A stretch of 48,506 nt of DNA, taken from assembly GCA_028821125.1 (NCBI GenBank), contig JAPPHD010000101.1, forward strand, positions 1 through 48,506, in the 5' to 3' direction. The stretch comes from Gammaproteobacteria bacterium (GTDB lineage Bacteria; Pseudomonadota; Gammaproteobacteria; Pseudomonadales; Azotimanducaceae). Positions 37,585 to 46,244 of this stretch are shown here, one piece after another. Both the position numbers and the translations under genes were made by a program. The notes beneath the pieces are model-generated. The model saw nothing but the letters and a program-made list of their open reading frames with translations, was not told the DNA's origin and ran no database searches. Numbering within the stretch: position 1 is the first letter of the stretch; every line of letters starts with the position of its first letter.

Positions 37585-38877
37585 TCAGCCTTCCGGCCGG
37601 GCCGTTCCGGGCGATGCGATTTCCGCCGTCAGCGCCAGGGTGCCCGCACCGGCAATCTTCAGCGGCGCGGACCGCCATTCCCAGTCGCCCGGGTGGCGCA
37701 CCGCCGCGCCGGTCAGGCTGATGCGCACCACCACTTCGATCTCGCCCGCGGCGGACAACGGCAGCGCCGGATTCATGCTGACCGCGTCATCGAGGCGCAC
37801 CGCGTCCGGCAGCGGCGCGGCGGCGCGCCGCACCACGGCGAACGGCATGCCCCCCCCGACCGGGCGGGCGATGACGAACAGCGTCGCCGATGCCGGCGGC
37901 GTCTCCAGCGCATTCAGTGCCACGTCGATGCTCGGCTCGAGATCGCCGAGCATCGAGCGGGCCTGCTTTAGAAAAAGCTCGAGGGCGGCGCGCCCCCGGG
38001 GCTCCACCGCGTCGCCCAGCGCCCGGTTGAAGCGCGTGACCGATTCCGCGTAGTCGCCGCGGCGGTAGGCATCGATCGCCAGCATCTCCAGCACCATCGG
38101 GTGGTTCGGCTCGCGGCCGAGAACGCGCTCGGCGATTTCCCTGCCCGCCTCGTCCAGCCGTCCCTCGTTGGCCAGGTAAACCGCCTGCAGCCAGGCCAGG
38201 TCGATGCCCGGGTCGTCGCCCATGACATCCCGGGACCGGGAAAAGGCCTGCGCCGCCAGCCCAAACTCCCCGTCGTTCAGGTAGATGCGCCCGAGCAGGT
38301 AACGGCTCTGCGCATCGTCCGGTGCACGCTCGACGCGCTCGGCAAGCAGGACGCGCCAGCGGTCGAGTTCCAGCCGGTCGCGCTCCGGGTCGAGTTCCAG
38401 CACCGCCGTTGCGCCTTGCAGCAATTCGGCGTCCGGTTCGCCGACCTGCAGGTAGAGCGCCAGGGTCAATAGCGGTATCAGGACCGCCAGCAGCAGCCAG
38501 GTCGGCCCGCGTCTGCCGGCCGCCGCGTGGGAACCGGCCGGTTCCGGGGCAGCACTCCGGCCGGCGAACTCATCGAGCAGGCCCCGGTCGAGTTCCTGTT
38601 CGACCTCTGCCCGGTTCGATGCCTCGATGAGCCCGGAGGCCGCCTCTTCCTCGAGTTCCTCGAGGCGCTGGCGGTACAGGGCGCGGAGCGCGAGGTCACG
38701 GCCGGTGGACGCATCGCGGACATCCCCGGGAAACGAATCGGTGCCCGCACCCCGGGCATCGTCGCCCGGATGCGCCGGCTTCCCGGTCGAACGGCCGGGG
38801 CTGCGCCGCAGGAAGGGCGCCAACGCGAAGCCCATGGCCGCCAGTGCAAGCAGCGTTGCGGGAATCCAGAAGGTCAT
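37585..38877 (-). CDS. ccmI: Cytochrome c maturation protein CcmI
   Basis: A 430-residue CcmI/CycH, which delivers apocytochrome c to the heme ligation complex. It starts with a transmembrane helix (MTFWIPATLLALAAMGFAL), then a cytoplasmic loop with LYRQRLEELEEEAASGLI, a second helix (LLLAVLIPLLTLALYL) and a periplasmic TPR domain (SRYLLGRIYLNDGEFGLAAQ and following). The C-terminal third is a beta-rich domain seen in long CcmI proteins. The ATG overlaps the ccmH stop by 4 nt. It is the last gene of the ccm operon. Confidence 0.93.
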   Translation of the reverse strand: MTFWIPATLLALAAMGFALAPFLRRSPGRSTGKPAHPGDDARGAGTDSFPGDVRDASTGRDLALRALYRQRLEELEEEAASGLIEASNRAEVEQELDRGLLDEFAGRSAAPEPAGSHAAAGRRGPTWLLLAVLIPLLTLALYLQVGEPDAELLQGATAVLELDPERDRLELDRWRVLLAERVERAPDDAQSRYLLGRIYLNDGEFGLAAQAFSRSRDVMGDDPGIDLAWLQAVYLANEGRLDEAGREIAERVLGREPNHPMVLEMLAIDAYRRGDYAESVTRFNRALGDAVEPRGRAALELFLKQARSMLGDLEPSIDVALNALETPPASATLFVIARPVGGGMPFAVVRRAAAPLPDAVRLDDAVSMNPALPLSAAGEIEVVVRISLTGAAVRHPGDWEWRSAPLKIAGAGTLALTAEIASPGTARPEG

Positions 38878-39326
38878 TCTTCGTCCAGGATTGCCCGCAG
38901 CCGGCGGCGGTCCCCGGCATCGAGCACCGCCGCGCGCTGGTGGCGCAGCCGATAGGCCACGAGGCCGAGGCCCAGAATCACGAAAAGCCCGGGGCCGAGC
39001 CACAGCACCAGCGTGCCGGGTTTCAGGGGCGGGTCGTAGAGCACGAAATCGCCGTAGCGGGCCTGCAGGAAGTCGCGCACTTCCCGGTCCGAGCGCCCTT
39101 CCCGTACCGCGAGCCGGTACACCGCGGCGCGCAGGTCCTGGGCGATGGGTGCGTCGCTGCCGCTGATGTTGACGTTCAGGCACTTGGGGCAGCGAAACTC
39201 GTTCACCAGCGCGCGGTAGCGGCGTTCGCTTTCCGCATCCGGAAAGTGATGGACGTCAACTGGACTTGCGGCCATTCCGCTGACCGCCAGGAAGCACAGG
39301 AAGCACGCGGCCAGGACTTTTCTCAT
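38874..39326 (-). CDS. ccmH: Cytochrome c maturation thioredoxin-like protein CcmH
   Basis: A 150-residue CcmH with a signal peptide (LAACFLCFLAVSGMAAS), the redox motif FRCPKCLN, the SGSDAPIAQDLR helix typical of the family, and a C-terminal membrane anchor (LVLWLGPGLFVILGLGLVAY). It reduces apocytochrome CxxCH thiols before heme attachment. It overlaps ccmI by 4 nt. Upstream, 595 bp of palindromic repeats separate it from ccmG, which is unusual in an otherwise overlapping operon. Confidence 0.95.
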   Translation of the reverse strand: MRKVLAACFLCFLAVSGMAASPVDVHHFPDAESERRYRALVNEFRCPKCLNVNISGSDAPIAQDLRAAVYRLAVREGRSDREVRDFLQARYGDFVLYDPPLKPGTLVLWLGPGLFVILGLGLVAYRLRHQRAAVLDAGDRRRLRAILDEE

Positions 39327-39352
39327 GCCTTCATGGATCAAAATGCAGGCCT

Positions 39353-39543
39353 TTGAATTGCAAAAAAACCAGTTTGACAAAACATCGTCAATCTCGACAG
39401 CGAGTTCGCATACGGCGCTTCCCTTTCGGCGCACGGCCACATTGTCCAGCAGTACGCAAGGCGTTCGGACGAGCTTAACGCGCCGAAAGGGAAGCGCCGC
39501 ATACGAACCCTTTCCCGAGATTCGGCGTTGTTCCTTGCTCGTC
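39353..39543. repeat. Palindromic repeat family A, copy 2
   Basis: Inverted arms 39405-39432 and 39480-39507 match at 26 of 28 positions across a 47-bp spacer. The AT-rich head (39353-39380) and the right tail at 39530-39543 (one mismatch to the copy 1 tail) show it belongs with copies 1 and 3, although its arms have diverged in sequence. No coding potential. Confidence 0.7.
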
Positions 39544-39595
39544 CTCGTCCCGGCGCCCCGGGTTGCCGACTGGCATGAAACCAGTTTTCAATTCA

Positions 39596-39877
39596 CTGAT
39601 TGTATTGGTTTTTTTCAAATACAGGGGATTGCGGAACATTTCCTTCGACCGAAGCTCCGAGAGTGGGTGTGCGGGGCGGGTATCCGGCAGATTGCATAGG
39701 ATGCCGGGCGGTGCCTCTCTTTTGGGCTGTGCGAGGTGTTTGACACCCGGCCCCGCAACGAGTTGCGGGGCGTCGCCACCTGCCGAAGCGGTGCTTCGGC
39801 TCGGGCTGCGCCCGACCGGTGGCGACCCCGTACCGCATACCTGCTCTCTCCCAGCGGCATTCTGTTCCTTGCGCGTC
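39596..39877. repeat. Palindromic repeat family A, copy 3
   Basis: The left arm 39659-39690 matches the left arm of copy 1 at 26 of 32 positions. The right arm (39821-39848), ctctctcccagcgg (39844-39857) and gttccttgcgcgtc (39864-39877) match copy 1 closely. Between the arms there are about 130 bp with extra hairpins not found in copy 1. The AT-rich head with caaatacagg (39616-39625) is also shared. Confidence 0.75.
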
Positions 39878-39921
39878 CTCGTCCCAGGGGGCCGAGTTGG
39901 GTGTGTTCCCGGGTTCCGGGA

Positions 39922-40491
39922 TTAGTCATCGGCCGCTCTGATCCGTTCGATGTGGGGCAGCAGTTCGTCGAGCCAGACCTGGCGGGTGATCTCGCCGACG
40001 CGCTTGTAGACGATGGTTCCGGTTGTGTCGAGGAGGAAGGTTTCCGGGGCGCCGTAGACGCCGAGTTCGACGCCGAGGCTGCCGTCGCTGTCCAGGATGT
40101 TGAAGACGTAGGGATTGCCGAATTCGCGGAGCCAGCGCCGGGCCGCATCGGGGTCATCCTTGTAGTTTACGCCGACGATCTTCAAGGCGGTTTCGGCGCG
40201 GATGCGCATGAGTTCGTCGTGTTCGGCCTTGCAGGTCGGGCACCAGGTTGCCCAGACGTTGACGAGCAGCGGTTCGCCGAGCAGGTCGTTGCGGCTTGCG
40301 CGGAGGTTTGCCGGAACGCCTGGCGCCGGGTCCAGGAGGCCCGCTTCGAATTCCGGGAAGGGTTTGCCGAGCAGTGCCGACGGCAGGCGGTGGGGGTCTT
40401 CCAATTGAAAGCCGTAGTAACCGATCAGCAGAATCGGGAGAAAGATGCCGAGGGGCGCAAACAGCCCGGCGCGGGACAGGTTGGTGCGCAT
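39922..40491 (-). CDS. ccmG: Thiol:disulfide interchange protein CcmG (DsbE)
   Basis: A 189-residue membrane-anchored periplasmic thioredoxin. The N-terminal helix ([17 protein letters not shown]) is followed by the active site WATWCPTC and the cis-Pro segment [10 protein letters not shown]. It passes electrons from DsbD to CcmH/apocytochrome. The ATG shares one base with the ccmF stop (TGATG), so translation is coupled. A long open frame running upstream inside ccmF is not used. Family A repeats begin right after its stop region. Confidence 0.95.
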   Translation of the reverse strand: MRTNLSRAGLFAPLGIFLPILLIGYYGFQLEDPHRLPSALLGKPFPEFEAGLLDPAPGVPANLRASRNDLLGEPLLVNVWATWCPTCKAEHDELMRIRAETALKIVGVNYKDDPDAARRWLREFGNPYVFNILDSDGSLGVELGVYGAPETFLLDTTGTIVYKRVGEITRQVWLDELLPHIERIRAADD

Positions 40492-42599
40492 CAGCCGGGT
40501 TTGCCCCGCGGCGCGTTGCTGCCCGGGGCGTAATCCGCAATCCCGGTGCCGGCCGGGCCGGGCGCGTGGGCTGGGGAGGCCGGCAATGCGCGAACGCGCG
40601 TCGAATCGGTTGTGCGCAGGCGTCGATAGCGTTTGTCGGCGAGCGCCAGTGTGCCCCCGAAGGCCATGAGCAGGGCTCCGAACCAGATCCACCGGACAAA
40701 GGGCTTGACGTACACCCGCACGGCCCAGGCGTCCCCCTCCAGGGGCTCCCCGAGCGAGACGTAGATGTCCTTGAAGAATCCCGGGTCGATGGCGGCTTCC
40801 GTCATGACCGAACCGCCCGCCAGGTACTGGCGTTTCTCCGGCACCAGGAGCAGGCGCCGGTCGCCGTCCGCCACTTCGAAGCGGCCGCTGCGGGAGACGT
40901 AGTTCGGACCCTCGGTGCTCACGATGCCGTTGAACCGGAACACGACGCCACCGTGTTCGGCCGCCTCGCCCGGTACCATCCGGATGTCTTTCTCCACGGA
41001 CAGTTCGTGGGTGAGGGCAACGCCCAGCAGGCTCATGGCGAAACCGGCGTGGGCAACGGTCATGCCCCAATAGGCGAGAGGGATGCGCCCGGCACGGCGC
41101 GACCGTCGCGCCCGCTTGCCATCGTGCCCCGGCGCGCCCGGATCCGGCTTGCGCCGCACCGCATCCGGCAAGCGCATCCGGCGTGCGATGTCCAGGCCGT
41201 GCCCGGTCAGGACCCAGCCCGCCAGCACCACGGCCAGAAGCGTGCCCGGGGACAGCGCCTCGTCGAGAATCAGCGGCAGGAGCACGCCCAAGGCAAGTCC
41301 GGCTCCGGCGGACCACGCGAGCCGGCGCCTGAGCGTCGCAATGCCGGTACGCTTCCAGCTCAGGAACGGCCCGATGCCCAGTGCAAGCGCCACGAGCAGC
41401 ATCAGCGGCACGAAGAAGGTGTTGAACCAGGGCGGGCCGATGCTGATCTTGGCGCCACCGCTCAGGGCTTCGTAGGCGAGCGGGTACAGCGTTCCCAACA
41501 GCACCACCCCCAGGGCCACCACGAACAGCAGGTTGTTCAACAGCAGGAAGGCTTCTCGGCTGAACGGGCCGTAGCGCACCCCGGCGGCGACGGCGCGGGC
41601 CCGGATTCCGAACAGCGTCAGTGAACCGCCCACGACAACGAACAGGAACATCAGGATGAACATGCCCCGGGCCGGGTCTACGGCAAACGCATGCACCGAG
41701 GTCAACACGCCGGAGCGGACGATGAAGGCGCCGAGCAGGCTCAACGAGAACGCGGCGATGGCGAGCAGCGCCGTCCAGCTCTTGAACGTGCCCCTTTTTT
41801 CGGTGACCGCCAGCGAATGCACCAACGCCGTCCCGGCCAGCCAGGGCATGAACGAGGCGTTCTCCACCGGGTCCCAGAACCACCAGCCGCCCCAGCCGAG
41901 CTCGTAGTAGGCCCACCAGCTCCCCAGCGCAATGCCAACCGTCAGAAACGCCCAGGCGGCGTTGGTCCAGGGCCGCGACCAGCGCGCCCAGGCACTGTCC
42001 AGGCGTCCCGTCAGGAGCGCGGCGATCGCGAACGCGAAGGCGACCGAGAAACCGACATAGCCGGTGTAGAGCATGGGGGGGTGCACGATCAGCCCGAAGT
42101 CCTGCAGCAGCGGGTTGAGATCGGAACCGTCCGCGGGCGCCAGCGGCAGCAGGCGCTCGAACGGGTTGCTGGTGAACACCAGGAAACTCAGGAAGCCCAG
42201 GTTCAAAAGGCCCATCACCCCCAGCGCCCGGGCATGGAAATCCAGCGGCAGGTGGCGCCGGCGCACCGCGACCGCCGTCATCCAGACGGTCATGATCAGC
42301 ACCCAGAGCAGGAACGACCCTTCATGGGCGCCCCACACCGCGCTGACCTTGTAGTACCAGGGCAGCAGGCTGTTGGAATTGTGCGCCACGTAGGCGACGG
42401 AGAAGTCGTCGGTGACGAAGGCGTGCACCAGCACCACAAACGCGAGCGCAACGAAGACGAGCTGGCCGGACACCGCAGAGGCCGCCGCCCGCATCCAGCG
42501 CACCCGGCCCGCCCGGGCGCCAAGCAATCCGCCGGCACCGGTGATCGCGCTGAGCACCAGGGCGAGCACCAGGCTGAAGTTGCCCAGTTCCGGTATCAC
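40491..42599 (-). CDS. ccmF: Cytochrome c heme lyase subunit CcmF
   Basis: A 702-residue polytopic membrane protein that, with CcmH and CcmI, ligates heme to apocytochrome c. The WWD motif [19 protein letters not shown] is intact, as are flanking His-containing helices ([24 protein letters not shown]), and it has about 14-15 hydrophobic segments. The length is slightly above the 650-residue norm because of a basic loop near [11 protein letters not shown]. It overlaps ccmE by 4 nt and ccmG by 1 nt. Confidence 0.97.
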   Translation of the reverse strand: MIPELGNFSLVLALVLSAITGAGGLLGARAGRVRWMRAAASAVSGQLVFVALAFVVLVHAFVTDDFSVAYVAHNSNSLLPWYYKVSAVWGAHEGSFLLWVLIMTVWMTAVAVRRRHLPLDFHARALGVMGLLNLGFLSFLVFTSNPFERLLPLAPADGSDLNPLLQDFGLIVHPPMLYTGYVGFSVAFAFAIAALLTGRLDSAWARWSRPWTNAAWAFLTVGIALGSWWAYYELGWGGWWFWDPVENASFMPWLAGTALVHSLAVTEKRGTFKSWTALLAIAAFSLSLLGAFIVRSGVLTSVHAFAVDPARGMFILMFLFVVVGGSLTLFGIRARAVAAGVRYGPFSREAFLLLNNLLFVVALGVVLLGTLYPLAYEALSGGAKISIGPPWFNTFFVPLMLLVALALGIGPFLSWKRTGIATLRRRLAWSAGAGLALGVLLPLILDEALSPGTLLAVVLAGWVLTGHGLDIARRMRLPDAVRRKPDPGAPGHDGKRARRSRRAGRIPLAYWGMTVAHAGFAMSLLGVALTHELSVEKDIRMVPGEAAEHGGVVFRFNGIVSTEGPNYVSRSGRFEVADGDRRLLLVPEKRQYLAGGSVMTEAAIDPGFFKDIYVSLGEPLEGDAWAVRVYVKPFVRWIWFGALLMAFGGTLALADKRYRRLRTTDSTRVRALPASPAHAPGPAGTGIADYAPGSNAPRGKPG

Positions 42600-43036
42600 C
42601 CGGCGTTCCCCGCCGCTTCGGCGGCAATCGGCACCAGTTCCGGCGGCATGTAATTCTCGTCGTGCTTGGCGAGCACTTCCACCGCCCGGAAGACGCCCGC
42701 GGCATCGAGTTCGCCCCGGACCAGGATGCCCTGGCCTTCCCGGAACAGGTCCGGGAGTATGCCCGTGTAGGCCACGCGAAAATCCGAACCTCGGTAGTCC
42801 GTCAGCACGAATTCCACATCCAGCGAGTCAGGCGCCCGCGCGACGCTGCCGGCCACCACCATGCCGCCGGCGCGGATCGGCACACCCACCGGCGCCACGC
42901 CGCTGACGATCTGTTCCGGTGGATGGAAGAGGTTCAGGTTCTCGTTGGCGGCGAGCAGCATCAGCGTGACGGCGCCCGCGCTGCCGGCGAAAATGAAAAG
43001 CACCGTCAGCAGACGGTTGCGGCGTACCCGGTTCAT
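42596..43036 (-). CDS. ccmE: Heme chaperone CcmE
   Basis: A 146-residue periplasmic heme chaperone with an N-terminal anchor ([19 protein letters not shown]) and an OB-fold. The covalent heme-binding His and nearby Tyr are visible in [11 protein letters not shown], the classical HxxxY form. It overlaps ccmF and ccmD by 4 nt each. Confidence 0.97.
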   Translation of the reverse strand: MNRVRRNRLLTVLFIFAGSAGAVTLMLLAANENLNLFHPPEQIVSGVAPVGVPIRAGGMVVAGSVARAPDSLDVEFVLTDYRGSDFRVAYTGILPDLFREGQGILVRGELDAAGVFRAVEVLAKHDENYMPPELVPIAAEAAGNAG

Positions 43037-43224
43037 TTGTCGGGGGACGGGTGAGCGGCGGCCGCCGCGTGCAGGGAGCGCAGTTCGCGGATCGTCCGCC
43101 GCCGTTCGCGACGGAAACCGGCAAAGTTGACGGCCAGCAGGACAACCGTGGTCAGGTACACCGTCCAGACGTAGGGCCCGTGGCCCCCCATCGCCAGGAA
43201 CGCCTGCAGGCTCTCGAAGTTCAT
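43033..43224 (-). CDS. ccmD: Heme exporter subunit CcmD
   Basis: A 63-residue protein with one membrane helix ([20 protein letters not shown]) and a basic cytoplasmic tail RRERRRT, the usual CcmD form. It helps release holo-CcmE from the CcmABC complex. The ATG overlaps the ccmC stop by 4 nt and the gene overlaps ccmE by 4 nt. Confidence 0.92.
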   Translation of the reverse strand: MNFESLQAFLAMGGHGPYVWTVYLTTVVLLAVNFAGFRRERRRTIRELRSLHAAAAAHPSPDK

Positions 43225-43973
43225 GCCGCCTCCGCCGCCACGGCGTCGCGCACCCATTGCGCGCCGCCTTCGCGGCGCAGCACGGCATTGCGCAATTGGG
43301 CGATGAGATTGGCGGCGAACAGGCAGTAGGCGCCGACAACGTTCACCAGGAGGGGCGCCCACATGACCGGTGGCATGGCCGGCGGCTCCGTCAGGGTGAA
43401 CGTGGCGCCCTGGTGCAGCGTTGTCCACCACTCCACGGAATACTTGATGATGGGAATATTGATGGTTCCCACAATGGCCAGCACCGCACAGGCCCGGCCG
43501 GCCGTTTCGGCCCGCGGTATCGCCTGGCGCAGCGCGTAGAGGCCGAAGTACAGGAACAGCAGCACCAGGGTCGAGGTGGTGCGGCCGTCGAACTCCCACC
43601 AGGTGCCCCAGGTCGGCCGCCCCCACACCGCGCCGGTGAAAAGCGCCAGCGCCGTGATCCACAGGCCGAACGGCACCATGGTCTCAAGCACCATGTCTGC
43701 CATTTTCATGCGCCAGACCAGCAGAAGTACCCCCGCGGCACCGAGCACGATGTAGACCGACTGGGCCAGGAACGCGGCGGGCACGTGCACGTATATGATG
43801 CGGAAGCTGTCGCCCTGCTGGTAATCCGGGGGCGCGAACGCCAGCCCCCAGGCCAGGCCCACGCCGAGCAATACCCCCGCGGCCACCGCGAATGCCACGA
43901 ACCAGGGGCGGCTCATCCGATAGAACCATTTCGGCGACCCGAGACGGTGCCAGAACTGTTTGAACGTCAACAT
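43221..43973 (-). CDS. ccmC: Heme exporter/loader CcmC
   Basis: A 250-residue six-helix membrane protein that loads heme onto CcmE. The periplasmic Trp-rich motif reads [13 protein letters not shown]; the usual form is WGTWWxWDxRLTS, so a Glu and a Phe replace the expected residues. Flanking His residues are present in [12 protein letters not shown] and [14 protein letters not shown] 43973 gives the standard N-terminus ([15 protein letters not shown]). It overlaps ccmB by 7 nt and ccmD by 4 nt. Confidence 0.95.
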   Translation of the reverse strand: MLTFKQFWHRLGSPKWFYRMSRPWFVAFAVAAGVLLGVGLAWGLAFAPPDYQQGDSFRIIYVHVPAAFLAQSVYIVLGAAGVLLLVWRMKMADMVLETMVPFGLWITALALFTGAVWGRPTWGTWWEFDGRTTSTLVLLFLYFGLYALRQAIPRAETAGRACAVLAIVGTINIPIIKYSVEWWTTLHQGATFTLTEPPAMPPVMWAPLLVNVVGAYCLFAANLIAQLRNAVLRREGGAQWVRDAVAAEAA

Positions 43974-44632
43974 TCTTCGAGGCTGATTTTCACCGCGGCC
44001 GCCACCGCGAAGGGCGACAGCGTCAGGGCCAACATGGTAAACCCGGCAAGCCAATAAATCTGCGCCCATTCGGCCGCTCCACCGGCCCATGCGGCGGTTG
44101 CGCTCACGCCGAAAATCAGCACCGGCAGGTACAGGGGCAATACCAGCAGCGCCAGCAGCACCCCGCCCTTGCGCACGCCCACCGTCAACGCCGCCCCCAC
44201 CGCCCCCAGCAGACTGAGCGCGGGCGTGCCCAGCAACAGGCAGAGCATCAGCATCGGTACGGCTTCCGGGGGCATGCTGAGCATGAGCGCCGCCAGCGGC
44301 GCCAGCGCCGTGATGGCGAACCCCGTGACGCACCACTGCACGGCGACCTTGGCGAGCACCGCAACGAACGGCGGCCGCGCCAGCAGCACGAACTGCTCGA
44401 GCGTTCCGTCCTCGAAATCCCGCCTGAAGAGAATCTCCAGTGACATCAGGTTGGCGAGCAGCACCAGCACCCAGACGATGCCGGGGGCATAGGCTGAAAG
44501 CGCCTCGTCATCGCCACCGAAGGCCATGGCGAACAGCAACACGCCCAGAAAGAGAAAGGCCAGCGGGTTCAGGATTTCATCCCGGGCCCGCGCCACGCAA
44601 AGCCACTCCCGCCTGAACTGGGCGGCAAACAC
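43967..44632 (-). CDS. ccmB: Heme exporter permease CcmB
   Basis: A 221-residue, six-helix ABC permease subunit. It shows the family start [25 protein letters not shown] and the loop [18 protein letters not shown]. The GTG at 44632 is chosen because it lies 2 nt after the ccmA stop, has a G-rich RBS-like stretch and gives the family length; a longer frame to 44701 overlaps ccmA. It works with CcmA, CcmC and CcmD in handing heme-loaded CcmE on. Confidence 0.95.
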   Translation of the reverse strand: MFAAQFRREWLCVARARDEILNPLAFLFLGVLLFAMAFGGDDEALSAYAPGIVWVLVLLANLMSLEILFRRDFEDGTLEQFVLLARPPFVAVLAKVAVQWCVTGFAITALAPLAALMLSMPPEAVPMLMLCLLLGTPALSLLGAVGAALTVGVRKGGVLLALLVLPLYLPVLIFGVSATAAWAGGAAEWAQIYWLAGFTMLALTLSPFAVAAAVKISLEEC

Positions 44633-44634
44633 CG

Positions 44635-45243
44635 CTACCGCCCCCCGCCGAGTTCGATGGCCGCGCTGTCCATGGCGCCAAGTGGCTGATGGGAAGCGCA
44701 CATTGCTGCGCCGCCTCCCGCGCAGTGGTCCTCGATGAAACGGCCCACCAGGCTTCGTCCCTGCGCATCAAGCGCCGTCAGCGGCTCGTCCAGCAGCCAC
44801 AGCCGAAGAGGGCTAAGCAGGGCGCGCGCCAGTCCCGCCCGGCGCTGCTGGCCCTGGGACAGGCGTGCGCAGGGAATTTCGGAACAGGCTTCGAGACCCA
44901 CCGCCGCCATGGCTTCGTCAACGCTTCGCTTGGCCCGGGGAGACCCGGCACCGCCCGCTGACAGGCCTGCCCGCCGGTACCACTGGAGATTCTCCCGGGG
45001 CGAAAGCAGCCCGCTGATGCCTGGCTTTTGGCCCAGATAGAAAGCGTCCGCCGCCTCGATGCCGCCCTCGTAGTCGGGATAAAGGCCGGCGGCCAGCCGC
45101 AACAGCGTGGACTTGCCGCTGCCGTTCGGCCCGCGCACAACCACGCACCGACCGGCAGGAAGGTCGAGGTTCAGATTCCTGAACAACGTCCGCCCGCCGC
45201 GCGCGCAGGCGAGGTTCGTCAAGGTAAGGAGCGGTTGGCTCAA
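44635..45243 (-). CDS. ccmA: Heme exporter ATPase CcmA
   Basis: A 202-residue ABC ATPase with Walker A GPNGSGKST, signature LSQGQQRRAGLARAL, Walker B LWLLDEPLTALD and the switch His in ASHQPLG. It powers release of holo-CcmE. The start appears to be TTG 45243, the only start that keeps the N-terminus, because the nearby ATG is in another frame and closes at once. It begins 44 nt after the cueR stop on the same strand and leads the ccm operon. Confidence 0.95.
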   Translation of the reverse strand: MSQPLLTLTNLACARGGRTLFRNLNLDLPAGRCVVVRGPNGSGKSTLLRLAAGLYPDYEGGIEAADAFYLGQKPGISGLLSPRENLQWYRRAGLSAGGAGSPRAKRSVDEAMAAVGLEACSEIPCARLSQGQQRRAGLARALLSPLRLWLLDEPLTALDAQGRSLVGRFIEDHCAGGGAAMCASHQPLGAMDSAAIELGGGR

Positions 45244-45272
45244 TCGAGGTGCATCGCTGTGAGACGCGCGCG

Positions 45273-45278
45273 ATTATA
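45273..45278 (-). promoter_or_regulatory. Candidate -10 box for the ccm operon
   Basis: On the reverse strand a perfect TATAAT lies 29 nt before the ccmA start, in the 44-bp gap after cueR. A convincing -35 at 17 bp is not seen; it would fall inside the cueR 3' end. The ccm genes may therefore have their own promoter in addition to any read-through from cueR. Confidence 0.45.
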
Positions 45279-45287
45279 AATGGGGTC

Positions 45288-45671
45288 TCACGCCAAGCGG
45301 TCGATGATCGGGCAATCGGGACGGCCGTCGCCCGCGCAGGCGGCGACCAGGTGCTCAAGCTCATCGTGCAGGCACTGGAGTTCCCGCTGTTTTCGTTCAA
45401 TCTCCTCCAGGCGCGCCTCGGCAATCCGCTTCACGTCCGCGCTGCTCCGGTTGCTGTCTTCGTAGAGCGCGAGGAGCCCCCGGCACTCGTCGATGGAAAA
45501 ACCGAATTCCCTCGCCCGGCGCACGAAGGCCAGCTTGCGGACCGCCGATTCGTCGTAAGACCGGTAACCCGCCCCGGTTCGGGACGGCGCTTCGACCAGG
45601 CCGATGTCCGCGTAGTAGCGGACAGTCTTGGTGGGCAGGCCCGAGGCTTTGGAGGCGGCGCCGATGTTCAT
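45288..45671 (-). CDS. cueR: Cu(I)-responsive MerR-family regulator
   Basis: A 127-residue MerR regulator with the N-terminal winged helix (MNIGAASKASGLPTKTVRYY), a dimerisation helix and the C-terminal metal loop CAGDGRPDCPII. The key CueR residues fall at the E. coli positions: Ser77 in SSADVK, which marks sensors of monovalent ions, Cys112 and Cys120. It should bind Cu(I), Ag(I) or Au(I) and activate promoters with a 19-bp spacer. ATG 45671 matches the family start; ATG 45689 would add six residues and run into the operator's -35 box. Its target is probably the promoter at 45683-45713 on the opposite strand. ccmA follows on the same strand. Confidence 0.95.
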   Translation of the reverse strand: MNIGAASKASGLPTKTVRYYADIGLVEAPSRTGAGYRSYDESAVRKLAFVRRAREFGFSIDECRGLLALYEDSNRSSADVKRIAEARLEEIERKQRELQCLHDELEHLVAACAGDGRPDCPIIDRLA

Positions 45672-45682
45672 CTGAAGCTGTC

Positions 45683-45713
45683 TTGACATTCCAGTAAGTG
45701 GAAGGATTAGTCT
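45683..45713 (+). promoter_or_regulatory. CueR-type promoter/operator
   Basis: TTGACA (45683-45688) and TAGTCT (45708-45713) are separated by 19 bp, the long spacer characteristic of MerR-activated promoters. The spacer begins with the dyad TTCC-N7-GGAA (45689-45703), the core of CueR/CopR operators. It points toward the DUF4396 gene, whose ATG lies 31 nt after the -10 box, and starts 11 nt from the cueR ATG, so the same site may also repress cueR. Confidence 0.85.
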
Positions 45714-45744
45714 CCCGCCTGCCCAATGTCAAGTAGTGCCCGCC

Positions 45745-46236
45745 ATGACTGAAATCGCCAATTCCCTGCGAGGGGTTGACACCTCGCGCTCCCCGGCTGA
45801 AGGCTCCTCACCAACCATCGACTGGCGCTGCCGCGGAACTTGGCGGCAGGCCTCGAAGAATACCGCCTGGTGCCTGCTCGGCTGCTCGATCGGCGACTTC
45901 GGCACAATCGCCTTCTTTCAATTCATGGCCATCCCCTGGCCGACCCTGGCGATCATGACATTGGCGATCGTCAATGGCCTGGCGACCTCTATCCTGCTGG
46001 AGACCGCCGTTCTCTGGCGGCAGATGGGGCCGCGCACAGCGTTCAGAACCGCGGTCGGCATGTCGATGATCTCAATGATCGGCATGGAGGCCGCAATGAA
46101 CGCCGCCGATGTCATCCTGACCGGCGGCGCCCTGCTCACCTGGTGGGTCATCCCGGTGATGCTCACCGTAGGATTCGTGACCCCGCTGCCTTACAACTAC
46201 TGGCGCCTAAAAGTGCTCGGCAAGGCCTGCCACTAG
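45745..46236 (+). CDS. DUF4396 membrane protein, probable copper-responsive
   Basis: A 163-residue protein that I assign to DUF4396 from its CLLGCSIGD start of helix 1 and overall layout. About four helices run from residue 43 to 148. Possible metal ligands are Cys43 and Cys47 at the entry of helix 1, a Met cluster in helix 3 (Met106, 108, 111, 114, 118), Met61, Met71 and Met139, and a C-terminal Cys162-His163. The N-terminal 40 residues are polar and probably cytoplasmic. ATG 45745 is chosen; GTG 45736 would add three residues. The CueR-type promoter directly upstream indicates induction by Cu(I)/Ag(I). Function is not established; a copper transporter or sequestering protein is inferred. 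Confidence 0.85.
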   Translation: MTEIANSLRGVDTSRSPAEGSSPTIDWRCRGTWRQASKNTAWCLLGCSIGDFGTIAFFQFMAIPWPTLAIMTLAIVNGLATSILLETAVLWRQMGPRTAFRTAVGMSMISMIGMEAAMNAADVILTGGALLTWWVIPVMLTVGFVTPLPYNYWRLKVLGKACH

Positions 46237-46244
46237 CAGCCGGA

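Larger units (their letters stand above)
39327..39921. other. Repeat-filled gap inside the ccm operon
   Basis: The 595 bp between ccmG and ccmH contain two family A elements side by side and several tight hairpins: 39750-39759 with 39762-39771 (10 bp, 2-nt loop), 39783-39789 with 39793-39799, and 39772-39780 with 39818-39826 enclosing the latter. No gene is seen. The DNA would lie within the ccm transcript. Confidence 0.8.

Noticed and set aside
40492-41916. Long upstream extension of ccmG
   Set aside because: It runs within ccmF in another frame; the TGATG junction and family length support the start at 40491.
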